Positions 1 to 6,637 of a stretch of 8,429 nt of DNA are shown here, piece by piece. Made by a program: the position numbers and the translations under genes. Origin of the DNA: Bacteroidota bacterium (lineage in GTDB: Bacteria; Bacteroidota; Bacteroidia; Bacteroidales; FEN-979); assembly GCA_026391755.1 (NCBI GenBank), contig JAPLDN010000405.1, positions 1 through 8,429 of the forward strand, given 5' to 3'. The notes beneath the pieces were generated by a model. It was given only the letters and a program-made list of their open reading frames with translations, did not search any database and was not told the DNA's origin. Within the stretch, counting starts at the first letter, position 1; every line of letters starts with the position of its first letter.

Positions 1-1317
1 CATCTGTGCCAGTTCAGCTTCGAAGTTTGTAACGATGAGGTTTCTCTGCTGTTCCGGGATTGCCTGGAAATTCAGGACAAAGGAGTATTTGTCGGAATTG
101 CAGATGTAAAATGCGTGTTCAAGACTGTCGTAAAGCCTGCGGTTAAGATCATCATTACCTGGAAATAATATCCCTGATTCTGGATTTTGCCTGTAAAACG
201 GGATGAACCAGTTACACATGCGGTTGAAAAAATCAAAGCGCTTTAGCATCTGGAAGGTACTCATGAAAACATCCCCGCCTTCCATCTGCATTTTTGAGAA
301 CTTCTCGATTTTTTCAAACAATCCCGGAACTTCATCAACCATACCTTTCCAACCGGGGTTCTTCCCTTCCATATCAGATTCTTCGGTCTGATCGCCTAGT
401 TGAAGTTTATCTTCAATTTTTGGCATCATCTTCTTCATATCGGGGAGCACTTCTTCTTCAAACTCCCGCGTTATTTTCTCAGTCTCTCTTGCCATGAGGA
501 ACTGCAGGAAGATTACTTCCGCGTTCTTCACAATTTCCGGATCCCCCGAGAGTGAATGCAACCTTTCGATAAGTTCAGGATGGTTGGAGATTCTTCGGTC
601 GTATTTAATAAGACCCAGGATGAGGCCAACCAATGCACGCTGGCATACATGTTTTTCTCCGGCTTCGGTAAACTCAATCAGCAGAATGAACTTCAGGGGA
701 TCGAAATAGTTCAGGAGACTGAGTGTCAGGGCGCTTACAATAAGTGATTTTTCATACCATTCTATGCTTCCCGAACGGTTTATCCTCCTTGCAAGACTAA
801 GATGGTGGTCTTTGATCTTTTCGGTGAGCCATACCAATTTGAACAACTTGTCCAGCATTTCGGGCGGAATGGCCGAATGAGCTTCCTCTTCTCTATCATT
901 CCCGCTATCGATGAGCTTATTTACTTCACGGTGAAGGAATATTTCCTCTATGGAAGCGATGATTTGTTCAGGATCTTCCCCGAATTCCTGTAGAAGGAGC
1001 TGTTTCTCATTATGATGAAAAGGCAGAAGCGGTTCACGCATGCTATATTGTAACTCATCGGCAAGTGACATTAGCGAAGCTGAAAGACTTTTCAGGATTG
1101 TCTCCTGCTGAGCGTCCTTATAACCTTCGAATGCGTAACGCAGTAAAGTCTTGTAATTGTCGCTGAGGGTTTCAAGTTGGTAAAAAAACTCCTGCCTTGA
1201 TGAAAAACGTATCCATTGGTAAAATTCATCGAGTGCTGTTTTGAAGCGATGCTCAAAAATGGCTTCTGCAACCCTGCGGTATCTTTGTTCTATATCGTTC
1301 CTTGATAAATGAATCAC
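1..1317 (-). CDS. Large conserved Bacteroidales-type protein of unknown function, N-terminal 439 residues (partial)
   Basis: I read this minus-strand frame codon by codon from the left edge to 1317 and found no stop. It runs off the window, so only the N-terminal part is seen. The start is a GTG at 1315-1317. The next upstream in-frame codons lead to a TGA at 1333-1335 with no ATG between, so GTG is the best start. No Shine-Dalgarno is visible, which is normal for this phylum. The product is soluble-looking and rich in helix, with no signal peptide or obvious membrane segment. A strongly acidic, charged stretch lies around residues 275-330, and an aromatic motif NWFIPF falls at about residues 369-374. 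From memory it resembles long (roughly 700-1000 residue) Bacteroidales proteins annotated loosely as tetratricopeptide repeat proteins, but I cannot align clear TPR units here. Function is unknown. It is divergently oriented from the serine dehydratase cluster. Confidence 0.8.
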   Translation of the reverse strand, partial: MIHLSRNDIEQRYRRVAEAIFEHRFKTALDEFYQWIRFSSRQEFFYQLETLSDNYKTLLRYAFEGYKDAQQETILKSLSASLMSLADELQYSMREPLLPFHHNEKQLLLQEFGEDPEQIIASIEEIFLHREVNKLIDSGNDREEEAHSAIPPEMLDKLFKLVWLTEKIKDHHLSLARRINRSGSIEWYEKSLIVSALTLSLLNYFDPLKFILLIEFTEAGEKHVCQRALVGLILGLIKYDRRISNHPELIERLHSLSGDPEIVKNAEVIFLQFLMARETEKITREFEEEVLPDMKKMMPKIEDKLQLGDQTEESDMEGKNPGWKGMVDEVPGLFEKIEKFSKMQMEGGDVFMSTFQMLKRFDFFNRMCNWFIPFYRQNPESGILFPGNDDLNRRLYDSLEHAFYICNSDKYSFVLNFQAIPEQQRNLIVTNFEAELAQM

Positions 1318-1357
1318 GCTAAGAGTGTTTGGTCAGGAAATATGACAAATACCAGGC

Positions 1358-1365
1358 CAAAGTTA
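1358..1365 (-). promoter_or_regulatory. Candidate Bacteroidetes -7 box for the left-hand gene
   Basis: On the minus strand this reads TAACTTTG, an exact match to the Bacteroidetes -7 consensus TAnnTTTG. It lies about 40 bases upstream of the GTG start at 1317, which would give a short leader. I see no good -33 TTTG at the expected 19-21 base spacing, so the assignment rests on the -7 box and its location alone. Confidence 0.35.
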
Positions 1366-1423
1366 GTTTTTTAATTAAACATGTTGTATTGTCAGTTCTG
1401 ACACGCTTTCTGTGATTGTTTTC

Positions 1424-1455
1424 TTGCAATTTGTTATTTTTATTTTTTATTTTTG
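1424..1455 (+). promoter_or_regulatory. Candidate Bacteroidetes sigma-ABfr promoter for the serine dehydratase cluster
   Basis: TATTTTTG at 1448-1455 matches the Bacteroidetes -7 consensus TAnnTTTG exactly. A TTG at 1424-1426 (in context TTCTTG) sits 21 bases upstream and can serve as the -33 element. Transcription would begin near 1462, giving a leader of about 45 bases before the ATG at 1506. The region is T-rich, so chance matches to the -7 box are more likely than usual. It is nevertheless the only good candidate ahead of the plus-strand cluster. Confidence 0.45.
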
Positions 1456-1505
1456 AAAGAGATAGCTGAATGCCCCCTGATTACATGATTTAACAATGAA
1501 TATAT

Positions 1506-3176
1506 ATGTTTCAAGGTAATTCATTTATTAATCAAGCCCATATGGAAAGACTTATCGAAGTAATCAGCAATTTTGATAAAAATTGCGGCGGCTGCAGTTC
1601 AATTGATTGTACTCCCTGCGACTCCGGTTCTCAGAATGCCGGTTCGCGGTTCAGGTTTACACGTCGTGATTTTGGCAAGACAGTTTTTGCGGCTTCAGCC
1701 ACAGCAATTCTCACCGGTTGTACTGGATCATCAGGGCCGAAAAGAGGAGCAGCGTCTGCAGATACTGCCAAGGCAGGCCTTACCCCTGATGCTCAACTTC
1801 TAAAGCAATCGAAAGGGCCTATTATGACCGTGCTTGAAGAATTTTATAAAATGGGTCCCGGGCCCTCGAGTTCCCATACCATGGGACCCATGCGGATCAC
1901 TTATGACTTCTACCAGAGGATTTCCAAACTTCCGTCCGACCAGCTAAAAAGGTCAACGGCAGTTAAAGTACATCTGTACGGCAGCCTGAGTGCAACCGGG
2001 AAAGGACACGGCACCGACCGTGCTTCCCTTGCAGGCCTGCTTGGCAAAGCCCCGGCAACGTGTCCTCCCCAGTTTCTCGATTCGCTGGCCGCAAATCCCG
2101 ATCAGACCTACAAGCTGATCCTTGGACCAACCACTCTTACCACAACCCTCAAAGACATCATATTTGACGCGACCAAAGGAGATTTCCATCATCCCAACAC
2201 AATGACTTGCAAGCTGCTTGCAGGTGATGAAACACTGTATGAACTTGAATATTATTCGGTTGGAGGTGGTTTCATTGAATGGAAGGGCTATAAGCCACCG
2301 GATAAAGGGCAGCCAAAATACCCCTATCAGCATGCAAAGGAATTAAAGAAGTACCTGATCGACGACAAGATCCCCTTTGCAAAATTGCTGCTTGAAAACG
2401 AAATAGCTATTTCGGGAAAGAGTGAGAAACAGATCATGGAGTTCCTCGACCAGGTTTCCGAAGTTATGATACGCGGAGTTGATACCGGATTGAAAATTGA
2501 TACTATACTTCCCGGTCCGATCAAGTTGCACAGCAAGGCTTTAGACATGATGAAGAACCTCAAGGACACCAACAAGGGCGATGCAGGGAAAGCACTGACA
2601 AAGATCGCTGCCTACGGGTTTGCTATGGGTGAAGAGAACGCCAGGGGGCACATCATCGTCACCGCCCCTACAGCGGGATCAGCCGGTATCCTGCCTGCAG
2701 TCCTCAAATCTCTGCGTGACCTTAATACTCCGTCTCAAAAGATCCGTGAAGCTTTCCTGGCAGCTGCATCCATCGGCTACCTCTGTAAGCACAATGCCAC
2801 CCTCTCGGGTGCCGAAGGAGGATGCCAGGCTGAAGTAGGTGTAGGTTCATCGATGGCTGCAGCCATGATCGCCCAGGCATTGGGAGAAGGCCCCAAGGTG
2901 GTCGCAAATGCTGCTGAATCGGCCCTTGAAAGTCATCTCGGAATGACCTGTGACCCTGTTGCCGGTTATGTGCAGGTGCCATGTATCGAGCGCTGCGCTT
3001 TTGGGGCTGTAAAAGCCTGGACGGCATATTGTATTGCCAGCGAGGAAGATCCGATGGAACGCCGCGTTGACCTCGATACAACCATTGCAGCCATGGCGCT
3101 GACGGCCAAGGAAATGAATTCAAAATACAAGGAAACATCCGAAGGAGGATTGGCAGTGTCATTGGTACTTTGCTAA
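1506..3176 (+). CDS. Iron-sulfur L-serine dehydratase (L-serine ammonia-lyase), single-chain, with Tat lipoprotein leader
   Basis: The enzyme should convert L-serine to pyruvate and ammonia using an oxygen-sensitive [4Fe-4S] cluster. The 556-residue product contains the beta-type domain (about 107-270) with GPSSSHTMGPM at 118-128, GHGTDRA at 168-173 and SVGGGF at 251-256. The alpha-type catalytic domain (about 290-556) carries TAPTAGSAGILPAVL at 386-400 and SGAEGGCQAEVG at 434-445. The three family cluster ligands are present: C440, C482 (TCDP) and C493 (VPCIE). The chain ends exactly on C556. Cytoplasmic single-chain relatives begin close to the GPSSSHT motif and are typically about 400-460 residues. 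Here about 105 extra residues precede it, including C27/C30/C35/C38, a twin-arginine motif at 52-58 and a lipobox ending at C72. Export by Tat and lipid anchoring are therefore predicted, not proven. ATG 1506 is the longest start; Met13 (1542) is an alternative that keeps all motifs. The gene leads a cluster with the MFS gene 27 bp downstream. The enzyme family is very secure; the location is inference. Confidence 0.95.
   Translation: MFQGNSFINQAHMERLIEVISNFDKNCGGCSSIDCTPCDSGSQNAGSRFRFTRRDFGKTVFAASATAILTGCTGSSGPKRGAASADTAKAGLTPDAQLLKQSKGPIMTVLEEFYKMGPGPSSSHTMGPMRITYDFYQRISKLPSDQLKRSTAVKVHLYGSLSATGKGHGTDRASLAGLLGKAPATCPPQFLDSLAANPDQTYKLILGPTTLTTTLKDIIFDATKGDFHHPNTMTCKLLAGDETLYELEYYSVGGGFIEWKGYKPPDKGQPKYPYQHAKELKKYLIDDKIPFAKLLLENEIAISGKSEKQIMEFLDQVSEVMIRGVDTGLKIDTILPGPIKLHSKALDMMKNLKDTNKGDAGKALTKIAAYGFAMGEENARGHIIVTAPTAGSAGILPAVLKSLRDLNTPSQKIREAFLAAASIGYLCKHNATLSGAEGGCQAEVGVGSSMAAAMIAQALGEGPKVVANAAESALESHLGMTCDPVAGYVQVPCIERCAFGAVKAWTAYCIASEEDPMERRVDLDTTIAAMALTAKEMNSKYKETSEGGLAVSLVLC
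1584..1619 (+). other. CX2CX4CX2C cysteine cluster in the leader of the serine dehydratase
   Basis: Residues 27-38 contain four cysteines spaced C27-X2-C30-X4-C35-X2-C38, upstream of the twin-arginine motif. The spacing is the kind seen in small zinc- or iron-sulfur-binding knuckles. It is not part of the catalytic [4Fe-4S] site, whose ligands lie near the C-terminus. Its position in the n-region of a predicted Tat signal means it would stay on the cytoplasmic side or be removed with the leader. Metal binding is inference from spacing only. Confidence 0.6.
1659..1721 (+). other. Predicted twin-arginine lipoprotein signal within the serine dehydratase
   Basis: Residues 52-58 read TRRDFGK, matching the Tat consensus (S/T)RRxFxK. 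A hydrophobic h-region follows (about 59-69), then a lipobox ILTGC with the acceptor cysteine at C72. The residues after C72 are small and polar (TGSSG) and lack the acidic/lysine surface-export signature described for Bacteroidota lipoproteins, which would favour a periplasm-facing anchor. The n-region is unusually long: 52 residues from ATG 1506, or 40 from Met13. Confidence 0.7.
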
Positions 3177-3203
3177 ATCCGGTTCGATAAAAACAACCAC
3201 CAT

Positions 3204-4457
3204 ATGAGCAAGAGTTCAAGAATGGCTGTTGTTGCCTGGCTTCTGGCCGTTGTTTATTATTTCTTCCAGTATACTCTCCGTTCCTGTCCTTCGGTTATGA
3301 TGCCGGAACTTTCTCAAGCCTTTGGAATCAGTGCACTTGCAGTGGCCTCCATGGTGGCTTTGTTCTATTACGGCTATTCTCCTTTCAGCCTTGTAGCCGG
3401 GGCCGCCCTTGACCGCCTGGGAGCGAGAAAGGTTATCCCCTTTGGAACTGCTGCTGTTGGAATAGGGGCGCTGTTATTCAGTACCGGCAACCAGACAATT
3501 GGCAGTATTGGCAGGATATTGCAGGGAGCCGGAGGGGTGTTTGCACTTATAGGCGCTATCTATATCGCCAACCGGCATTTCTCGGCCACCAAAGCTGCGA
3601 CACTGATCGGTGCAACCCAGATGTTTGGGATGGCAGGAGGTTCTGCGGGACAATTTGCGGTAGGACCTCTCATCGGTGCAGGTGTGTCATGCCAAAGTTT
3701 CTGGATTGGGATGGGAGTGGCAGGCATTGCAATAGGTTTCCTTTTGTGGTTCCTGATGCCCAAAGATGAACCTGTGAAACAGGAGGGAAGCTGGGTGAAA
3801 AACGCCACCAATGCGTTTAAAGTCGTGTTCACCAATCCGCAGTCCATACTTTGCGGGCTTATCGCAGGCCTTCTTTTCATACCAACAACAATTTTTGATA
3901 TGATCTGGGGGGTGCGTTTTCTCCAGGATGCTCACGGTTTCGATTTTGGTTCTGCCGTTATGCGATCGGCGAGCGTCCCCTTCGGATGGATCATTGGCTG
4001 TCCCTTGCTGGGGTTCATCTCCGACAGGATTGGCCGGCGAAAACCAGTAATCATTGGAGGGGCTGTTGTACTGCTTGCCTGCCTGTCATGGATCCTGTAT
4101 GGGCGGGTCGGCATATTTCCACCGTTTTCTATCGGAATAGTTACAGGCATTGCATCGGGTGCCGCCATGCTCCCGTATACCGTCATCAAGGAAGCAAACC
4201 CTCCCCAGTTCAGCGGTACAGCTACCGGAGTCGTAAATTTTATTAATTTCACGCTCAGTGCACTTCTTGGCCCGGTCTTCGGGTGGATACTTGTTAAAGT
4301 CACAGGGCCATCGGCAGACATGGAAATGATACATTACCAGGTTGCTTTTAAACCGCTGCTTTATGGCGTGGCTATAGCCATTGTGCTCACACTGATATTG
4401 AAAGAAACCGGACCTGCAGCAAAGAAATTCAGGACTGAAAGAAAATTTAAACCATGA
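3204..4457 (+). CDS. MFS transporter, substrate unknown, linked to serine dehydratase
   Basis: This 417-residue inner-membrane protein has the length and hydrophobic pattern of a 12-helix major facilitator. The first half carries motif A as GAALDRLGARK (about 66-76), in the loop between helices 2 and 3. The second half repeats it as GFISDRIGRRK (about 270-280), with a long hydrophilic central loop at about 185-210. A conserved-looking segment, NPPQFSGTATGVVNF (about 332-346), lies in the second half. It recalls the ACS/phthalate-type and Legionella Pht amino-acid transporter branches, but I cannot assign a subfamily with confidence. The start at 3204 gives a short cytoplasmic N-terminus; Met7 is an alternative. 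It lies 27 bp after the serine dehydratase and 28 bp before the DUF481 gene, so co-transcription is likely. Context suggests serine, pyruvate or a related small acid as substrate; this is inference only. Confidence 0.9.
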   Translation: MSKSSRMAVVAWLLAVVYYFFQYTLRSCPSVMMPELSQAFGISALAVASMVALFYYGYSPFSLVAGAALDRLGARKVIPFGTAAVGIGALLFSTGNQTIGSIGRILQGAGGVFALIGAIYIANRHFSATKAATLIGATQMFGMAGGSAGQFAVGPLIGAGVSCQSFWIGMGVAGIAIGFLLWFLMPKDEPVKQEGSWVKNATNAFKVVFTNPQSILCGLIAGLLFIPTTIFDMIWGVRFLQDAHGFDFGSAVMRSASVPFGWIIGCPLLGFISDRIGRRKPVIIGGAVVLLACLSWILYGRVGIFPPFSIGIVTGIASGAAMLPYTVIKEANPPQFSGTATGVVNFINFTLSALLGPVFGWILVKVTGPSADMEMIHYQVAFKPLLYGVAIAIVLTLILKETGPAAKKFRTERKFKP

Positions 4458-4485
4458 ATACCTTATTATTGCCGGGAAATTAAAT

Positions 4486-5397
4486 ATGACTAAAGGGAAC
4501 TCATCTTCAAACCACTTTGCCGGTATTCTTTTCATTGCAATACTCATTTTATGCGGGTTCGTTCAAAAGTCATCCGCCCAGAAAAATGATACGATCTACC
4601 TGCTGAACGGAGACCGGATCACCGGCGAGATAAAGAAATATGAAAACGGGCAGATTAAGCTTAGTACCGAAGGCATAAGCATTATATATATCGAATATGA
4701 TAAGATCAAAACCATCCATTCGGGTAAATATTATGAGCTTGTAAAGAAGTCGGGTTTTAGTTATTACGGGTCCATCCTTAAATCCGATTCAACCGGATGC
4801 ATCGATATCGTAATCTCTAATGATACGGTGACTGAGCGAATGCTCGATATTGTTGAGATTACAAAGATCAACAAGCGATTCTGGAAAAAATTTTACGGAT
4901 CCATAGACCTGGGAGCAAACTATTATAAGTCGACAAATACCGTACAGTTTTATTTTGACGGTGTTATAAATTACCGGGCGAGGAAGGACCTGTTTTCTTT
5001 TACGGCGGACCTGTTCTATAGCCAGCAGCATATTTCCGACTCTGTCGTGATTTCGGAGAAATATGATATCGGCCTGGAATACAGCCATTTTTTCCAGGGG
5101 AAATTCTGGATGGGACTGGGGACAAAAATGCAAAGAAACAGTGAGCTGGACCTGGATTACCGTTACCAGCTGAGCCTGGGAGCCGGGTATGACCTGGTTC
5201 ACACCAATCCGATAAGGTTCTACTTTATGGGAGGAGTGCTTGCCAACAGGGAGAAACCAACCGACTCTGTAAATGCAACTACGAATTTCGAAGGTATTAT
5301 CGCAACGAAATTCTCCTGGTTGCGATACAGGCATCCAAAGATAAATATTTCGACCACGATTACGACAGTAAGCCTTCCGGAGGAGGTCCATCATTAA
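4486..5397 (+). CDS. DUF481-family outer-membrane protein, C-terminally disrupted
   Basis: The 303-residue frame begins with a signal peptide (hydrophobic core about 11-25, cleavage probably after SSA at residue 31). A small beta-rich, LSm-like segment follows with LNGDRITGEI (about 40-49), common at the N-terminus of Bacteroidota DUF481 proteins. From about residue 136 there is a series of amphipathic beta strands (GSIDLGANYYKS, INYRARKDLFSF) typical of the DUF481 outer-membrane barrel. Function is unknown. The frame ends SLPEEVHH, which is not a barrel end. A proper DUF481 terminus, NDWSIVFTIGFTF with terminal Phe, lies in another frame at 5340-5438. The gene therefore appears to have lost its last barrel strands through a frame-changing deletion near 5340-5366, or the sequence has an error there. 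It is the third gene of the plus-strand cluster. Confidence 0.8.
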   Translation: MTKGNSSSNHFAGILFIAILILCGFVQKSSAQKNDTIYLLNGDRITGEIKKYENGQIKLSTEGISIIYIEYDKIKTIHSGKYYELVKKSGFSYYGSILKSDSTGCIDIVISNDTVTERMLDIVEITKINKRFWKKFYGSIDLGANYYKSTNTVQFYFDGVINYRARKDLFSFTADLFYSQQHISDSVVISEKYDIGLEYSHFFQGKFWMGLGTKMQRNSELDLDYRYQLSLGAGYDLVHTNPIRFYFMGGVLANREKPTDSVNATTNFEGIIATKFSWLRYRHPKINISTTITTVSLPEEVHH

Positions 5398-5438
5398 ATG
5401 ACTGGAGCATTGTATTTACAATTGGTTTTACCTTTTAA
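5340..5438 (+). pseudogene. Out-of-frame C-terminal remnant of the DUF481 gene
   Basis: In the frame starting at 5340 this stretch encodes 32 residues containing DYDSKPSGGG and then NDWSIVFTIGFTF before a TAA at 5436-5438. This matches the expected last two barrel elements and terminal aromatic residue of DUF481 proteins. It is shifted by two relative to the upstream frame. By family memory, about 40-50 residues are missing between the upstream HPKINIST and the DYDSKP motif, so a single-base error alone would not restore the gene. Confidence 0.7.
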
Positions 5439-5456
5439 TGTTGTTGGGAGGGCGGA

Positions 5457-6614
5457 TCAGAACCTGACACCTGTCGTAAAAATAACTGATTGCAGCTGGT
5501 CACTTTCTCCGCTCTTGAAAACATAATTCCCATCGGCGGCAAACAAATGCCGGTACTCCATCCGGATGTACCCGATTTTAACAGGTTTATATTCGAACCC
5601 AACTGAAAATCCCTGGGTCATAAGGCCCCGCCATTTACTATTGTAATGATACACTTGTGACATGAAGCCATCGTAATCATTAAAAAATTCATATCTTCCG
5701 GCAACATAGAATTTTTTCGCGAAAGTGTATTTGGCCTGGAGCAGGCCCGAGAACATGGTTGCGGTTTTATCCGTGTTGGGTTCCATCTGGCTGTTTGTCT
5801 GAGCTGCGAAGTCTACCTGGCCGGTTAAGCCTAAACCTTCAAGCGGGTTATATTGAATAATCAGGTTGTTATAAAAAAGAAAATGCTCGGGGGATGTGCC
5901 GGTCAGAGCTGCATTTCCATAAAAGTTATTGTAATTCAGTGTGAGTTCAGGAACCGGTTTGTAATATATAAACGTCAGTCCTGCCATACGGTTGTTTTTG
6001 GAATACGCCAGTGAGTATGGGTTCCCGACCATAATTCCTCCCCAGAATTTGTCGGAATAATTCCAGGTTAATTTTATGCCCAAAACGCTTCCAACTTCAT
6101 AATATCCTCCCACTGAAACCGAGCTCAGGTAGTTCAATACAGGCCAGGATGATTCTATACCCACGGGATTGAGGAAGTAACCGAAATCAAGCCAGAGTTT
6201 CTTTCCCAGCCTGAACCCAAAGTTGGCTTGCCTGATGTTTTTAATGAATTGAGCTTCGGGTGCAGCAAGCAGGTTTGGGGCATCACCATACTGGATTGCA
6301 AGTTTTCCCCTGACCTTTTCAGAAGTGTAGCCAATCTCGATAGCAGCGACATTCATGCGTATCTGGTTCTGAACAGGGCAGTTTCCTGCAAACGGAACTA
6401 CATTGGATGTGTCATTTTGACTGTTTATGGTTCCATTATAATACGCATCGATATAAAATCCGAAAGTGAAATGCTTGAGTCTTCCAAATATTTCATTTTT
6501 CAATTCTTCGGTAAGACTATCCGCTTTGCTTTGTGCGTAAAGCTGGCCTGAAAATGCCATCAGCAACAGCCCCGATAAGAGGGCAGTTTTTTGCCAATTG
6601 AAAATGTTTTGCAT
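5457..6614 (-). CDS. Porin-like outer-membrane beta-barrel protein
   Basis: The 385-residue product starts with a clear signal peptide (hydrophobic core about 10-22, cleavage probably after LYA at residue 27). The mature part is dominated by alternating hydrophobic and polar beta strands rich in Tyr, Phe and Gly, and ends in TGVRF with a terminal Phe, the usual outer-membrane assembly signal. Segments such as FGFYIDAYYNG (about 51-61), LWLDFGYFLNPVGIESSW and AGRYEFFNDYDGF resemble the Bacteroidota outer-membrane beta-barrel/porin group (BBP2 type). The transported solute cannot be told from sequence. It lies 23 bp downstream of the efflux outer-membrane factor on the same strand, so it is probably the last gene of the RND operon. 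Its end is only 18 bp from the out-of-frame end of the converging DUF481 gene, and I see no terminator hairpin in that gap. Confidence 0.85.
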   Translation of the reverse strand: MQNIFNWQKTALLSGLLLMAFSGQLYAQSKADSLTEELKNEIFGRLKHFTFGFYIDAYYNGTINSQNDTSNVVPFAGNCPVQNQIRMNVAAIEIGYTSEKVRGKLAIQYGDAPNLLAAPEAQFIKNIRQANFGFRLGKKLWLDFGYFLNPVGIESSWPVLNYLSSVSVGGYYEVGSVLGIKLTWNYSDKFWGGIMVGNPYSLAYSKNNRMAGLTFIYYKPVPELTLNYNNFYGNAALTGTSPEHFLFYNNLIIQYNPLEGLGLTGQVDFAAQTNSQMEPNTDKTATMFSGLLQAKYTFAKKFYVAGRYEFFNDYDGFMSQVYHYNSKWRGLMTQGFSVGFEYKPVKIGYIRMEYRHLFAADGNYVFKSGESDQLQSVIFTTGVRF

Positions 6615-6637
6615 ACAAGTATGCTATTAAAGAATTC

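Noticed and set aside
203..993. Several plus-strand open frames of 62-71 codons
   Set aside because: They lie opposite the continuous 439-codon minus-strand gene, have no family resemblance and overlap each other; they are antisense shadows.
1496..1519. Short upstream reading frame (seven codons) overlapping the dehydratase start, as a regulatory leader peptide
   Set aside because: Too short, in a sequence with many ATG and TAT triplets, and no attenuator-like hairpins follow; kept only as a side note.
1953..3219. Minus-strand open frames opposite the serine dehydratase, including one of 165 codons
   Set aside because: The plus strand encodes every motif of the dehydratase here; the antisense products are Pro/Arg/Trp-rich and unlike any family I know.
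4789..5394. 201-codon minus-strand frame opposite the DUF481 gene
   Set aside because: The plus strand has a signal peptide and barrel-type sequence; the antisense product has neither and no recognisable domain.
5439..5456. Possible bidirectional terminator between the converging DUF481 and porin genes
   Set aside because: The 18-bp gap is G-rich with no inverted repeat or T-tract that I can pair.
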